A stretch of DNA of 64,000 bases from Lamellibrachia columna (taxonomy: Eukaryota; Annelida; Polychaeta; Sabellida; Siboglinidae), in NCBI GenBank assembly GCA_963662155.1, contig OY759271.1, forward strand, positions 34,285,833-34,349,832, given 5' to 3'. Position 1 is the first letter of the stretch. Every line of letters begins with the position of its first letter. Of the stretch, positions 1 through 11,300 are shown piece after piece. The notes beneath the pieces are model-generated. The model was given only the letters and a program-made list of their open reading frames with translations, was not told the origin of the DNA and made no database searches. Made by a program: the position numbers and the translations under genes.

Positions 1-305
1 TCAGTGTAAATATTTTCACATACCTCTTTACGTCAGCATCCGTTGTATTTTTCTCCAACTTGTCTAACCTTGATGATTATACGGCGGCATTTTTGGATCG
101 CAGTCTACCCAAGCCTGATTAGAATCTTATTTCCAGAGCTGCCCACGTGACACCGTAAAAGTGACCGCATGACCAAACACTAAATACATGAAAGCAGTCA
201 ACAAAATATTTTAGTCGTGAAATAAATTATATCTAAAATTATATAATAGTCCTCATACAGCGAGTACTTCAGAGAATATTATTGTTGCTCGAACTAACTC
301 TTCAG

Positions 306-1497
306 GCACTGACAATCAACGGTCGCTGAGAGGAGGCGCTGTGTACATCCGGTGGGGACGGAAGATGTGTTCGGGAACTGGCTCACAGCTACTCTACTGG
401 GGCAAGTATTTTAGCGATGTAGTGTTCTCTGTTGTTGATTAAGTATATGTATTTCTAGTAAACTCGATGAAGCTACGATGTTTATTATATTTGTTTCATA
501 TTTTTATTTAACAAAATTTAACAAGATTTGCCATCCAAGCCAAAGGCCCAGATGGCAAGTGGACAACGAAGCCATTGGCTTATTGAGAGTCCATCAGTGT
601 TCGTCTAGGTGTAACCCGCCCTCATGAGATATGTGTCCAACCTGTTTTTAAACATATTCACGCTGCTAGCGGTTATACAATCCGTAGATAATCTGTTCCA
701 TTCATTTACTGTCCTCTGTGAGAATGAGTACTTCCTGATATCCAATCTACACTGATCCTTCACTAACTTTACATCATGTCCTCTAGTTCTGCTTTCTTTA
801 GAGAAAAAAAACATATTTCTATCAATATTTTTATTGTATTCATATGTCTTCCGAAGTTCCCTTAGACAGCGCCTGTTTCGCACCTCTCGCAATGTCTTAA
901 TGGTGAAAGCAGGTAAAATATGCATGCAGGCCCCTATGAGGCACACCTGATATTCTTTTGAAGATTGTACGATTAAACATCTTCGGCTGTATTGTTGTTC
1001 AAGGTGTCGTAGCCGGGTCACACCATACACACAGCGGTGGTGGCTCGAACTATCTTTGCATGCCAAGAGATCCTGAATGGGGACCGAAAACCACGGCAGG
1101 CTTCCAGTCCGGCGGCCATTTGTACGGCGCTGAATACGAAATACAGTCAAATGACCCGTTCTCCAACGCTAACGCACAGTCGCTGCACGACAACGACGTC
1201 CCGTGTGCCGTGTGCCTTGTGACCAGCCGACCAACGAAACTGATGATTCCGGCCAAACTGACCTGTCCAGACGGGTGGACGAAAGAGTATTCTGGCTACT
1301 TGATGGCGGAACATTACACACACAAAGGCCGAACAACCTACGTCTGTATGGACAACGCCCCGGAAGTTATCCTTGGAGGAGGACAGAGCAGCGATGGCGT
1401 CCTTTTCTACAACACCGAGGCTACTTGCGGTGGACCACTGCCGTGTCCCAGTTATGTAAATGGATGGGAAATTACGTGTGTCGTGTGTACAAAATAA
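306..1497 (+). CDS. Gene copy A (alpha type), 5' partial: secreted coiled-coil/collagen C4-like protein
   Basis: Exon 2 is 306-401 and exon 3 is 1004-1497; exon 1 lies left of the window. Exon 2 opens after a TTCAG acceptor and encodes the family motif GGAVYIRWGRK. Exon 3 encodes GVVAGSHHTHSGGG and a domain with nine cysteines ending ITCVVCTK. The domain resembles the C-terminal non-collagenous part of proteins annotated as short-chain collagen C4-like; this is recognition from memory, not a search. Intron 2 (402-1003) begins GCAAGT, so it appears to be a GC-AG intron. It holds an antisense LINE tail. The stop codon (1495-1497) lies within AATAAA (1493-1498). Alpha-type marks: an extra Pro in PEWGPK, FSNANAQ, and GGGQSSDG near the C terminus. 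The reading frame is intact. The product is probably secreted and extracellular; its partner is unknown. Confidence 0.82.
509..905 (-). mobile_element. 3' tail of a CR1/Jockey-group LINE in intron 2 of copy A
   Basis: Read on the minus strand, this encodes the LINE C terminus SRTRGHDVKLVKDQCRLD and FSQRTVNEWNRLSTDC, ending RAGYT. This is close to the end of the LINE ORF at 11586-14368. The following 3' UTR matches that LINE, down to the short AAATCTTGTT-type tail repeats. The element is heavily 5'-truncated and antisense to the host gene. The same insertion is at the same place in copies C and E and absent from B and D, so it defines the alpha lineage. Confidence 0.85.
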
Positions 1498-3772
1498 AGC
1501 AGCAACGCACTAACGCTGAGTCGTATCTGCAACATCGGAATGTCAATGTAGCAATTTAAGTGTACTTACTGCAATGTTGTTATCGTTAATTATTAGGGTG
1601 CTTGCTGTTTTACCCAACGTATTTTTTCAATGTAAACCCTGTTCAATTTTCCAAAAGTAAAATATTGTATCAATTACACATACGGCATATGCTTTTAATC
1701 TGTTCTGACTGTCATTTATTATATATTTGCATGATCCTGACGGTTATTTCAGAAGTATATCAAGAATCTAAAAACGCTTATTTCTGTTTTCGTTTTCAGC
1801 CGTCTACGGGGCTCCCTCAAAAATCTTGTAGGGGCTACTAACATGATACATTCTTTATTGTCGTTCTGACATACGTTTACACTGTATAGTTAAATGGACG
1901 CAAACATACGCTTCTTTTCAATAATAAACCCGTTGCAACGCACAGCGGCGCAGGAATTCAGCCGCACGGTGTCCACACACATAGGCCTTCGTGCCATGTA
2001 CGGTTGCCCAGTGTTCCCAGCGCGTGAGTCATCCCACTGTGACATCACCACAATCGGGAACCTTGTTATATCAGGCCGGTAAAGAAAACATTCTCTGGTA
2101 GATTTGGGGTGCCCGTCGAATCAACTGCGTTTCGATGGACGCTCGCCTCACACGCGCCATTAGTCATGGGTGATCCGATCAATATAACACGTAATAAGTG
2201 TGTGGATTCTGAATTATTACTTATGTTCGGTTTACCATCCCTACATCTTTGGCTGACTAATAACGTTGAGCAAAATGTTTATAAAATGTCTACGGCCATA
2301 TGACGTTGAACGCATCGTTTATTCGATGGGTGAAAGCCTGGGAATACCGGGTGTATACTTAATATTTTTTTTACAACATGTTTTAATTTTTAGCCATCTA
2401 AGGGTCTCCGCTAAAAATTCATGTACTAACATTATGCATTTTTATTATTTTTCTCGATCGGACATATTTGTATAGTGAAGTGGACGCAAACGCACGCTTA
2501 TTTTCGATAACAAGCCCACTGCAATGTTCAACGGCGAAGCAGTGCACCTATACAGTGTCTACACACATTCTTGCCATATACGGTTGCCCAGTGTTCCCCC
2601 GCTCGAGTCATCCCATTGAGACGTCATCACAACCGGGAACCCTGTTAAATCGCTAAGCCTGTATAGAAAACTCTATTACCGTAAAATTGCGACTGAAAAC
2701 GTGAAAATATACACTGTACAGTGTAATTGAACGACTGAGCGATGGTGGAATCAGTTCACGAGGTTTGCGCCTGTTTGGTTGATCAAAACACTGGTGACAA
2801 ATGGATCATCAGCCTAACAACCACCGCTGTGTCCTAACTGTGCTAACATGCGTTGATGAACATATAACGAGGAATATCTCTTGTCAATCGCTGCCAAAGA
2901 ATATAATCTGTTCGGTGTTGTTCCTACCATAACGATGGCATGAGCACATCTTGGTGCCCGGGCAACCCCGTTTATTTCGACCGGATTTGTTCATCAATTC
3001 AGAATTATTTCTTGACACGCTACGATGTGGCGCCCTTTTGCTCCCCCCCCCCCCGTCACGCCTTATCCTCGTAGTAGCCATTATTAAACGCTAATGGATT
3101 CTTGTTGTCGGTGCATTTTTAGTGACTTTCCACGTGTTGGCAGCTGTTGTCAGGCTTAAAAAACAATGTGAAAAACAATCGCCAAAGCAGTAGCCCATAG
3201 AAAGACAATTATTCTCTATGAAAACGTATGTCAGCGCCACATGTGACGTCACACATCACAGCTATTTAAATGTTCTCGTCAACTTCTCGGTTGATACTGG
3301 TAATGTGGTTGTGGACAGTGACGTATTGGGGGGGGGGGTTGGGCCACACCCACTTTTTTTTCGTTTCAGTTTCGCCGCAATATGGTTGCATGGGTGACTA
3401 GGCTGGTTCTGGAAACGCACTTATCAACACAAACACAGAATTAAGAATTATTCCATCAGCGTTGTCAAGTGACTGTGGGACGATTACAAAGTTGGTGTTT
3501 CGTGCATGTCGTGCCAAGTTTCTGGACCTTTGCCGGAAGCAACGAATTAATCGCTGTGATGCACAGGAGGTGTTCGCACAATCCCATCCTGGTGGTGTGG
3601 ATCGCGGTGTATGACTACACAAGTTCAAACTGTATAATTGATTGAATTGTCAAGAGAATGGGCGATGGCAAGAATAAAACATCATGAATTTGTTAACTGT
3701 TTTACATATGTAAACGAAAAGGTAGTCATTCTGTTTGCTTTATACTTCGTATGTACACTCTGGTGTAGTTTA
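1498..3772. other. 3' flank of alpha copy A, with a diverged local direct repeat
   Basis: No gene recognised. About 1795-2100 and 2385-2680 are diverged direct copies of each other; both contain GGACGCAAAC, CCACACA or CTACACA, and TACGGTTGCCCAGTGTTCCC. Each copy has an ORF of about 62 codons (1894-2082 and 2468-2656), but a 1-nt indel puts their second halves in different frames, which argues against coding. The block recurs in the flanks of C and E. A poly-C run at about 3043 and a poly-G run at about 3330 are simple repeats. Confidence 0.6.
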
Positions 3773-4224
3773 TATGGGAGACTGGGGCTAGTGGTATACA
3801 GGACCAAGTTGTTAAAGAGTTGTTTTACGAAAACATAGCACATATATGGAGATACCATCGACAGTAGTTGGTTGGAAGTTCACCAGCAGACACACCGTCC
3901 AAAAATCGGGTGTTAAAAAGACAAAATCAAAGAGACGTGAAAAAAATGACTTTTTAACCACTTCATTGCTTTTTGGTATGCCCACATAATATTATCTCAT
4001 GCAGCCACACTATATTTCGAGAATGAAACTTTAAACATGTCTACTATATAGTATAAGGGGTTATGCCAAGTAGAAGTTAAATCAGCGAGTTGTGTGCTGA
4101 TAATGACTGAAAGAACAACATTTATTTAACCGCGACTGTGAATGTTTTATTTCACTTGTGAAGCATAAAGTAATTATTTATAACCTGTACTGCAAAGTGG
4201 CAAAAGTGTCAAACAAAAATAACA

Positions 4225-4362
4225 AATATATCAGAAGGGCGGGTTACACAAAGCTTGTTGGACTCAGTAAGCCACTGGCTTCCTTGTCAACTGGCTATCT
4301 AGGTGTCTTGCCTTGGGTGACAATCTTGTTCAATCTTGTAAAATTGTTATGGCATAGCCCTA
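4225..4362 (+). mobile_element. LINE 3' end fragment
   Basis: The sequence begins with the GGGCGGGTTACAC end of the LINE ORF. It continues through the LINE 3' UTR (GTTGGACTC, CACTGGCTTCCTTGT) and ends in the CAATCTTGT tail repeats seen behind the long LINE at 14369-14468. It is a plus-strand, very short, 5'-truncated copy, and it recurs at 51246-51362. Confidence 0.75.
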
Positions 4363-4713
4363 TTTGAGCAAATAATAAATATTGTACGATCCATTGAAAT
4401 ATGGATGTGAGTGCGTGAGTGCGTACGTGTGTATCATTCAATCAAGCAGAAGTCGCATTACATATATATTGCCATTCACTATTTCATACTCGATTCAATA
4501 ATTTATATTCCATCCACAATTGTTTGTTATGTGAGAATCCGGGGAATGAGTCCTCTTTGGTAACTAAAAATGAAAAGCTTAAGATATAAAACTGTGAACA
4601 CTTACATTGTTATGCACACTGCATATAACATGTATAAGTGTGTATAATCCAGTTAATGTAACAACAGTAACGTGTACGAGTGACACTTGCTTTGCCATCC
4701 ACGCGTTCTTTGC

Positions 4714-4794
4714 TGTAACAACATGCCCCGTATGATGTAACAACATGTCCCGTATGATGTAACAACTTGCCCCGTATACGGGGCTAGTTGTTAC
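4714..4794. repeat. 22-bp minisatellite ending in a 36-bp near-perfect palindrome
   Basis: Three units of TGTAACAACATGCCCCGTATGA start at 4714, 4736 and 4758. The last unit runs into its own inverted copy, so 4759-4794 is a 36-bp palindrome with one mismatched pair around GCCCCGTATACGGGGC. The paralogous site in unit C (51736-51860) has five units and the same palindrome. Confidence 0.85.
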
Positions 4795-5055
4795 AATGGA
4801 ACTACAGTTTGGTATATCAATGGTATGGTACAATTTATTAACACGAATAATAAATTTACTGTATACGTTGACAGAAATAACTCATCTAACATACTTTTCA
4901 CAAACAGCGACTTTAGCTGAAAATTGTAACAACTAGCCCCGGTCTCCCCTGATATACAATGGTCCACCACTTATAAGGCCCCTATCACTCATCAGAGGCC
5001 ACCTAACCATGCAGAAATAAGGCTTTTCCTTGACAATTCCCCTCACGAAAGACAT

Positions 5056-5073
5056 ATGCGTGCGCGCGCGCGC

Positions 5074-5115
<42 letters not shown>
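5056..5115. repeat. (GC)n(GTGC)n microsatellite
   Basis: Alternating purine-pyrimidine tract, GCGCGC followed by about a dozen GTGC units. The paralogous tract in unit C (52133-52170) is shorter. Confidence 0.9.
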
Positions 5116-5159
5116 ACTAGAAATCCTGCTACCTAGCTGGTGTGTATTTTTGAAAACTG

Positions 5160-5430
5160 GGCACCCCGTTTCAGGGTCTAGGTCCGCCCTCGTGAGGGAT
5201 TGTGGCAGGGAAGTTGGGGATGGAATGTTGGTCGTAAGAATTGGTGAGTTGGCCTCAAAATAGGTGGGATTGGTGGTGAATGGACTCTAACAAATGGTGA
5301 AGGGGGGAAATTTTAGGTTGTCCCCAAAACAGGTGGGATGTCGGAGGTTGATGTCCTTACATCAGTGGTGACAATCACGGGCTCGTTCATGACAAGTGTC
5401 ACCACCTTCTGGAGACAAACAGTCGACCAA
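5160..5430. repeat. Degenerate AGGTGGGAGGTTGACCTCAAAA-type minisatellite and end of the alpha flank
   Basis: Loose repeats of phrases such as TTGGCCTCAAAATAGGTGGG and TGTCCCCAAAACAGGTGGG. The same phrase family occurs in the upstream blocks at 28735-28910, 44295-44735 and 57535-57950. Similarity to the unit C flank stops near 5425, where the transposon island begins. Confidence 0.55.
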
Positions 5431-5442
5431 TGCCAATAATTC

Positions 5443-5621
5443 CGAAAGGGGCGGTGTCGTTTAAAATTGAATTTTTTATGTCACTATCGGGTGAGGTTCT
5501 ATGTGATGTTTTGTTCTGTATTTTTCGTATTTTTGTTTTGCGTGATGGCATCCGCGAACAGGTCCGCTAGGTGGTGCCACTGTAGTCACCAGACTGGCTC
5601 TCAGTCATATTACAACATCCC
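5443..5621 (-). mobile_element. 3' LTR of Gypsy element 2
   Basis: On the minus strand a polypurine tract (AATGAAAGAGGGA) directly precedes TGTTGTAATATGACTGAGAG, the expected start of a Gypsy 3' LTR. The distal end near 5443 is not sharply defined because no second LTR is present. It belongs with the gag-protease remnant at 6335-7480 on the same strand. Confidence 0.55.
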
Positions 5622-6102
5622 TCTTTCATTGTTTTTTTAAATACAGTGCAATTAATACGGAATGATAATATCCTACCAATTATCTGATAATTCAGTTAAA
5701 AAAACAAATGCTAGCCATCTAGCAGTAAGCAAATAAAACATGGTAGAAACATATTCTTTAAGCATATAATTAAGAATGTGAATTACATAATCAGTAGCAT
5801 TCATAGCCTACTCAACTACTACAAATTACGATCGTATCATATAATGAATCATGTTCATGATCTTCTCAGCTGCTATGAATGTTCCACAACATCAATGTTC
5901 ACTGAATTGTATAGTCAACTGTTCACAGGTTAAATTTTACAGCTGGCATGCCTTTGTTTGATCTCAGTGACACTATAGTTGATACAGGAGTAGGTGTCTT
6001 GCCTGGTGTGGTACACACAGAAGTAGATGCTGCTGTGTGCACTGACGGAGTACTTGTCTTGGACTGGCACGGGACTTCGCATACTTCTTGGACTTGAGAT
6101 CT
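5622..6102 (-). mobile_element. 3' untranslated/terminal part of Gypsy element 2
   Basis: AT-rich sequence between the LTR start and a large inverted repeat. The minus strand has short open stretches in two frames (5930-6193) with no recognisable domain. Most of pol that should lie between this segment and the protease region is missing. Confidence 0.4.
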
Positions 6103-6212
6103 GCAGGGCTAGGCAGATCCATTGTTGGCGTGTTACGAAAGTCTGGTGCTGCCCAATATCTAGCACTATTGGGCATTCGTAACACGCCAACAATGGATCT
6201 GCCTAGCCCTGC
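6103..6212. repeat. Perfect 37-bp inverted repeat (fold-back) in Gypsy element 2
   Basis: Arms 6103-6139 and 6176-6212 are exact reverse complements. The 36-nt centre is itself partly paired (TGCCCAATA with TATTGGGCA), leaving a 10-nt bulge and an 8-nt loop. The structure sits exactly where pol is missing. Confidence 0.9.
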
Positions 6213-6334
6213 TCAACGACTACATAACAGGCGTACATGTCATGGTCTGTCTGGGACATCGTGATACATCAAGAGTTCTATAGCAGGTGTGATTTCAAAT
6301 ATACGGCATGTTTCAGTGAGTATACCTTGCTACA

Positions 6335-7480
6335 CTACACTGTCCAATTCCGAGGATACATTTTCTCCAATGACACAGGTATCGTCCTGGGTCTACTGAT
6401 CACAGGTGGGGCAGTTTCATCGACATGGAAACGAACTGTTCCAGATAGTGTTCCAAGACTACCATCAAATACCTCGGGATAGTCCGACAGTACACCAGGT
6501 TCCTCAGATTCGTGAGTGGAGTGAATCTGTGCCAGATTCTCGTAGTTTACTGTGATCAGTTGCATGTATTCTGCAACTTTCCGACCTAACAGTGATGTGC
6601 AGTCGCTGTCTACTAATGTGAATTCGACACTGTAATTGCGACGACTCGAGGGATTTCTTATTTTCAGTCGACATTTACCCACAGGACGGGTTGTTGTGCC
6701 GTTCCACATTTCTAGTGTGACGTCGGTGGGGGACAATGCGATATTCTTCACCACCCTCAAAGGACAACGTTTATTGTTTCACCAGGATCTACTTGGAATG
6801 TAACTGTCTGCTTGTGAATTTCAATGTGTGTGTATATTGGTTTCTTGTCGTCTGACACAACATTGACAGTTTCTCAGGCTGTGCTGGTGATCTCGCACTC
6901 TGATTCGCTGCTGTCCTCCTCTCCGACAGCATACACTCGTGACTGTTTGCTGTGTACTCCATTCTTTCCAGGTCTGCATACCACAGCAAAGTGGTTTCTA
7001 CGCTTTCACTTGGTGTATATGCTTCACCATTGCGTCTTTGGACGACCTCCATCTTTCTATTTGCGGAGGACATAAACCTTGCTGATCTCTTCTTTGTCAG
7101 GATATACCTTCTTTATGTATACTGTCATCTGCTTGCTGGCATTTGCACTTCTGCAAGTGTACAGCTTTTCAGATCAAGCTGTCTAATCTTCAAAAGTTCT
7201 TGTGTATTTTGTTGATAACCATCAAACCGAATGCCAAGGATAACTGTACTCCGGATCAGACTATCAGACACCCATTACAAGCGTAGAAACCATTGATATT
7301 TATATTGTCTTCGCGAGGTTCCGGAGACATGTCACGAAGCCAATAATGTTCTCATGGAGTTGTTTGTCACGCTTGTTGAAATTTCCCCAATAAAATATGC
7401 CTCTAATTTCTGTATCATTGTTTGCAGATCATCGTTGGACTCATTGTGTCCAAATTCTAGAGCATTGAATATTTTGAGCA
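6335..7480 (-). pseudogene. Gypsy element 2 gag-protease remnant
   Basis: Going down the minus strand, about 7480-7300 encodes a gag-like stretch (ALEFGHNESNDDLQTM), and 7260-7110 the typical late-gag pattern with STVILGIRFDGYQ and LLKIRQLDLKSC. 6760-6335 encodes the protease-to-RT linker (VEFTLVDSDCTSLLG, YPEVFDGSLGTLSG, PPVISRPRTIPVSLE). A 1-nt shift follows at the point where RT should begin, and then the element breaks off. No complete retropepsin or RT core remains. A dead Ty3/Gypsy retrotransposon. Confidence 0.7.
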
Positions 7481-7736
7481 CTGATCTCCCGCACAATTAA
7501 TAAATACGGATTTTTTTACATCCGGTGGATGTTGTTCCTACAATCCATTTGCTGTGGCAGTGTTATCTGATACGATGGATTTACAGCCATAGTCCACTTT
7601 TTGACACCATGTACTGGTTTCTATTCAGCGAATGAGAGACACATGTTCATCAGACACATCATTTATTTCCCGTCTCTCTCCCTCTCCCCTCAGTGACGCA
7701 TCTCGCATTTTCTCCCCAATATATCTAATGACCATG

Positions 7737-7895
7737 CTAATACCACATCTACTACAACACGCTGTCTTCTGTCAGTCAGCCATTGTTCAACCCAGTCGGT
7801 TATGCCGTCCCCGATACCATGGGCTTTTAATTTAAGTAGCAATCTTTAATGTGGCACTATCACGTTTTCTGAAAATCTAAGTAGATAATGGTTAC
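7737..7895 (-). mobile_element. Internal RT fragment of the CR1/Jockey-group LINE
   Basis: Antisense to the RT region of the LINE at 11586-14368. It covers the QKAFDKVPHQRLLLKLKAHG and DWIEQWLTDRRQR segments and nearly matches 38340-38490. Both LINE ends are missing. It abuts the distal edge of the neighbouring Gypsy LTR. Confidence 0.75.
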
Positions 7896-7896
7896 G

Positions 7897-8091
7897 TCTT
7901 TTAACAATAAACTTGTAATATACTGACTTCACAGCGAACAACAAACAACGTGGTGAACAGACTTTTAATAAGAACGGAACGACGGACATTGACGTAATCT
8001 TCTGGAACAGTGATTGGCCCCACAGGCCCACGTGATTAGCCGTGGCGTTATAACACCGTCCGGTGCCTTATACAACGGTACAGACTTAACA
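7897..8091 (-). mobile_element. 3' LTR of Gypsy element 1
   Basis: On the minus strand the purine-rich tract AAAAGGCGGGAAG is followed at once by TGTTAAGTCTGTACCG, the LTR start. The distal end runs into the LINE fragment, so its exact limit is uncertain. No partner LTR was found; the 5' end of the element is lost beyond 11450. Confidence 0.6.
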
Positions 8092-8399
8092 CTTCCCGCC
8101 TTTTAAATGTCTCAATTCCACATCTGAGCTTTTTCAAGACAAAATAAAAAAATACAAGTTATTGTCCGAGCGTCCATTCTGTTCAACTACTGTCTCTAAC
8201 ACACGTAGTCCTTAAGTTTCACTGGAGCCCTCAACGGCCTTCCAGCATGGGTTGTTATCACCGTTGGCGTTGTGGATGTAACTTCGACAGAAAGTGTTAC
8301 AACCAACTGTTGTCCCACCGATTCCGTTGATTCGGTTGGTTGGTTCGGTTTTCTCGATACGGCTGGTTGACTCGGCTTGGGTGGCTCTTCAAGTGGAAA

Positions 8400-11300
8400 C
8401 TAGTATTCGGAATGGTGTTCTTCTACAGTTACGCCCTCCCCGTGGCCCGGTATTCCCAACCTCATTTTGTCCGCATGACGTCTCCACACAGTACCGTCTA
8501 CCAGCACCCGGTACAAGACTGGGCTCATTCTTCCCGGTAACCACTTTGATCCACCTCGGTAATTTCGTAGCCAGACTTCTCCCCCATTCTGGTGAGAAGT
8601 CAACATCTTGGTCTCATTTTGAAATAGTCGGGAGTCTACTACTCGCTTCACATTCGGTTTCAACAGATCTAGCCTTGATTTAAGGCTTCTCCCAAACAAT
8701 AGCTGCGCGGTCCGGTTGTTGCATGCGGCGCAGTACGGTAGTTAAATAAAAACCTGTCAAGTTTGTGTTGCATGGATCGGTCTGTTCTGTCAGCGTTGAC
8801 AGCGTTTTTGAAGCTTTGAACCATACGCCCCACTAAGCCATTTGTAGACGGATGATAAGGAGCGCCCGTCACGTGTCGTATCCCGTTCATTTCTTTGAAG
8901 TACTTGAATTCTCCAGACATGCGTGAACTGTGATCCATTGTCTGACATTGGTTCCTCAGGCATACCCATCCTTGCAAATAAGGATCGCAGTGTAGCTATA
9001 GTTTCAGCCGCAGTTGTGTTCCGCATCTCAACGATTTCAGGCCATTAGGTGTGGGCATCCGCTACGATCAAGAACATTTTGCCTTGAAATGGTCCTCCAA
9101 AATCAACATGCAGGCGTTGCCATGTAGACGCACTGTATTCCCATCGTTGCAGAGAAGCTTGTGCTGGGTTCTTTGCTTCCCACATGGCATCTTCCACATG
9201 TCTTAGTCACTCCTTCGATTGCTTCATCCATTCGGGGCCACCAAACGTACTCTCGTGCTAAACCTTTCATCGTTACGGTTCCCGTGTGCACTTCGTGCAG
9301 AATCTCGAGCACTTTACTTCGCAGTTTCGAAGAAACGACCACTCAGTTACCCCACATCAGAATTCCTTGATGCAAAGTCAGCTCATCCTTACGACAGAGG
9401 TAAGGTGCGAAATGTGGATGTGGTTCAGCACCCAGCCTTACTCCACGAATGGTACAACGCGAGAGAGCAGTGCGTCTCGGTTTGTTTCTCTTCAGATGTC
9501 CTTCTCTGTGACTGGTAATGTTTCAGTTACAGTCATATGAAACATTTCGATTTCATCCGGCTTGTCTCCTGGAGTTTGCGCCAGCGATAGACGAGACAAC
9601 CCATCGCAATTTGTGTGTTGTTTTGTTCCACGATACTCGATCTGATTCGAAACCGCACCAAGAAAGTAGTTGCGCCGCAGTTGTGACTGGTACCGCTTTA
9701 CCAGGATCCATGATATACTTCAGGGATTCATGAAGTATGTGAAACGAAGACCGTCTAGGTAAGATTGGAATTTCCTAACGCCCCAGTAAAGCCCAAGTGA
9801 TTCTTTCTCTATCTGCGCGAACTTTCTTTCAGTTGGCGTTAGTGAGCGCGATGCGTACGCTACGTGGTCTTTCACTTCCGTCTGACATCAGATGTGATAA
9901 GGCAGCGCCCAGCCCATACGACGAACTATCGCATGCCAGAATCAGAGGCAAGTCCGGGTTGAAATGTGTGAGTACTCGATCTTGAAGCAGAATCTCTTTA
10001 ACGCTTCTGAAACCACGCTCTTGTTCTTCACCAACATATCCAAGTTTCCTCTTTCTGCAAAAGTTGATGCAAATGTGTAGCCAGATCTGGCACGAAACGC
10101 GCATAATACATCCCCAAGAAAGATCTGAACTGTCCAACGTTCTGATAAAGTGGTAGGTCAGCTATAGCCTTGACTTTCTTCGGTGACTGGTGAAGTCCCT
10201 CGGCGGATATGATGTGGCCCAAGTACTCAACTGAGTTCTGCAGGAATGTGCACTTCTCCTTGTTAGCTTTCAACCCATTTTCGTCCAGTCGTTCCAGCAC
10301 TTTGTCAAGTGTTTCCATGTGTACCTCTCTAGTTCAACCGGTGACAATGATGTCGTCAAGATAGCACTGGACACCAGGGATGTCTTGCGGGACGTGGTCC
10401 ATGTCATACAGCAGGTGCTGATGCCACTCCATGAGGTAAGCGCTGGTACTGGTGCAACCCACGATGAGTATTGACAATCACGTATGGCTTGGACTGTTCT
10501 TCAACCTCCATCTGAAGGTACGCCTGTCTAAAATCAATCACACTGTATGGTTGACCACCAGAGAGATTAGCGTAGATCTCCTCAATTCGAGGAAGTGGAT
10601 ATTCGTCCGCATCAAGTTGAATATTTATGTTCACTTCAAAATCCCGACAAATTCGAACTTTGCCGTCCTTCTTCACCTGTGTCACTATCGGTGTCGCCCA
10701 CTCACTGTGGAAGATCCGTTTAATGATGCCTCGAGCTTCAAGTTGGTCTAACTCTCGTTCCACTGCTGGCTTGGGCGCCAAAGCGATGGGTCTAGCTTCC
10801 CAAAATCGAGGTTTCGGCTCCTCTTTCAGCTGAACCCGAGCCTTTATGTTGTTCAGTCGTCCAAGTTCATCAGAGAACACAGCTGCGCGTCGTAAGACTT
10901 CAACCAAGTATGGTCAACCTCTTACTCGTCCTATTGCGACTACCATATATTTATGTTGGTCAGATGCCAAAGCGGCCATTTCCTCTAACTGAAATATTGT
11001 ACCGTTTTTATCTTCAATGTAACGAACATCTCCAATATGTTTTGTGGTTACGATGGCAGGCTATGAAAAACAAAGCGTCTTCGCACGCCAATGTCGTCAC
11101 ATTTGGTCCTACTCTGTTTTTGCTCTCAGATGTAGGTGTCTTGTACATGTTTTGAGGACAATCTCGAGCACAGTGCCTAGCAGAACCACATATCCAACAA
11201 GTACGACCGGTGCTAGATGTACTTGGGTTGAATTGACGTGATTGTGCTGAGCTGCTACGAAACCGATTCGGTATCCCCATAGGTCGGTTTTTGTTCTCTC

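Larger units (their letters stand above)
3773..4955. mobile_element. DNA-transposon-like element with GGGAGAC...GGGGCTAGT inverted ends (unit A)
   Basis: The left end reads TGGGAGACTGGGGCTAGTGG and the right end is close to its reverse complement (ACTAGCCCCGGTCTCCC). Both sides carry TAT, a possible 3-bp target duplication. No transposase was recognised, so the element would be non-autonomous. It contains a LINE tail (4225-4362) and a 22-bp minisatellite. A counterpart lies at 50794-52032. The superfamily is not assigned. Confidence 0.5.

Noticed and set aside
605..1150. 181-codon minus-strand ORF, repeated at 48267-48812
   Set aside because: It is the LINE tail in intron 2 fused by chance to the antisense of exon 3; no independent gene.
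1894..2656. Pair of 62-codon ORFs conserved in three units as a small gene
   Set aside because: A 1-nt indel shifts the frame between the two copies, and the conservation between units is no higher than that of flanking non-coding DNA.
4714..4794. Short regular repeats resembling a CRISPR array
   Set aside because: 22-bp units are contiguous, without unique spacers.
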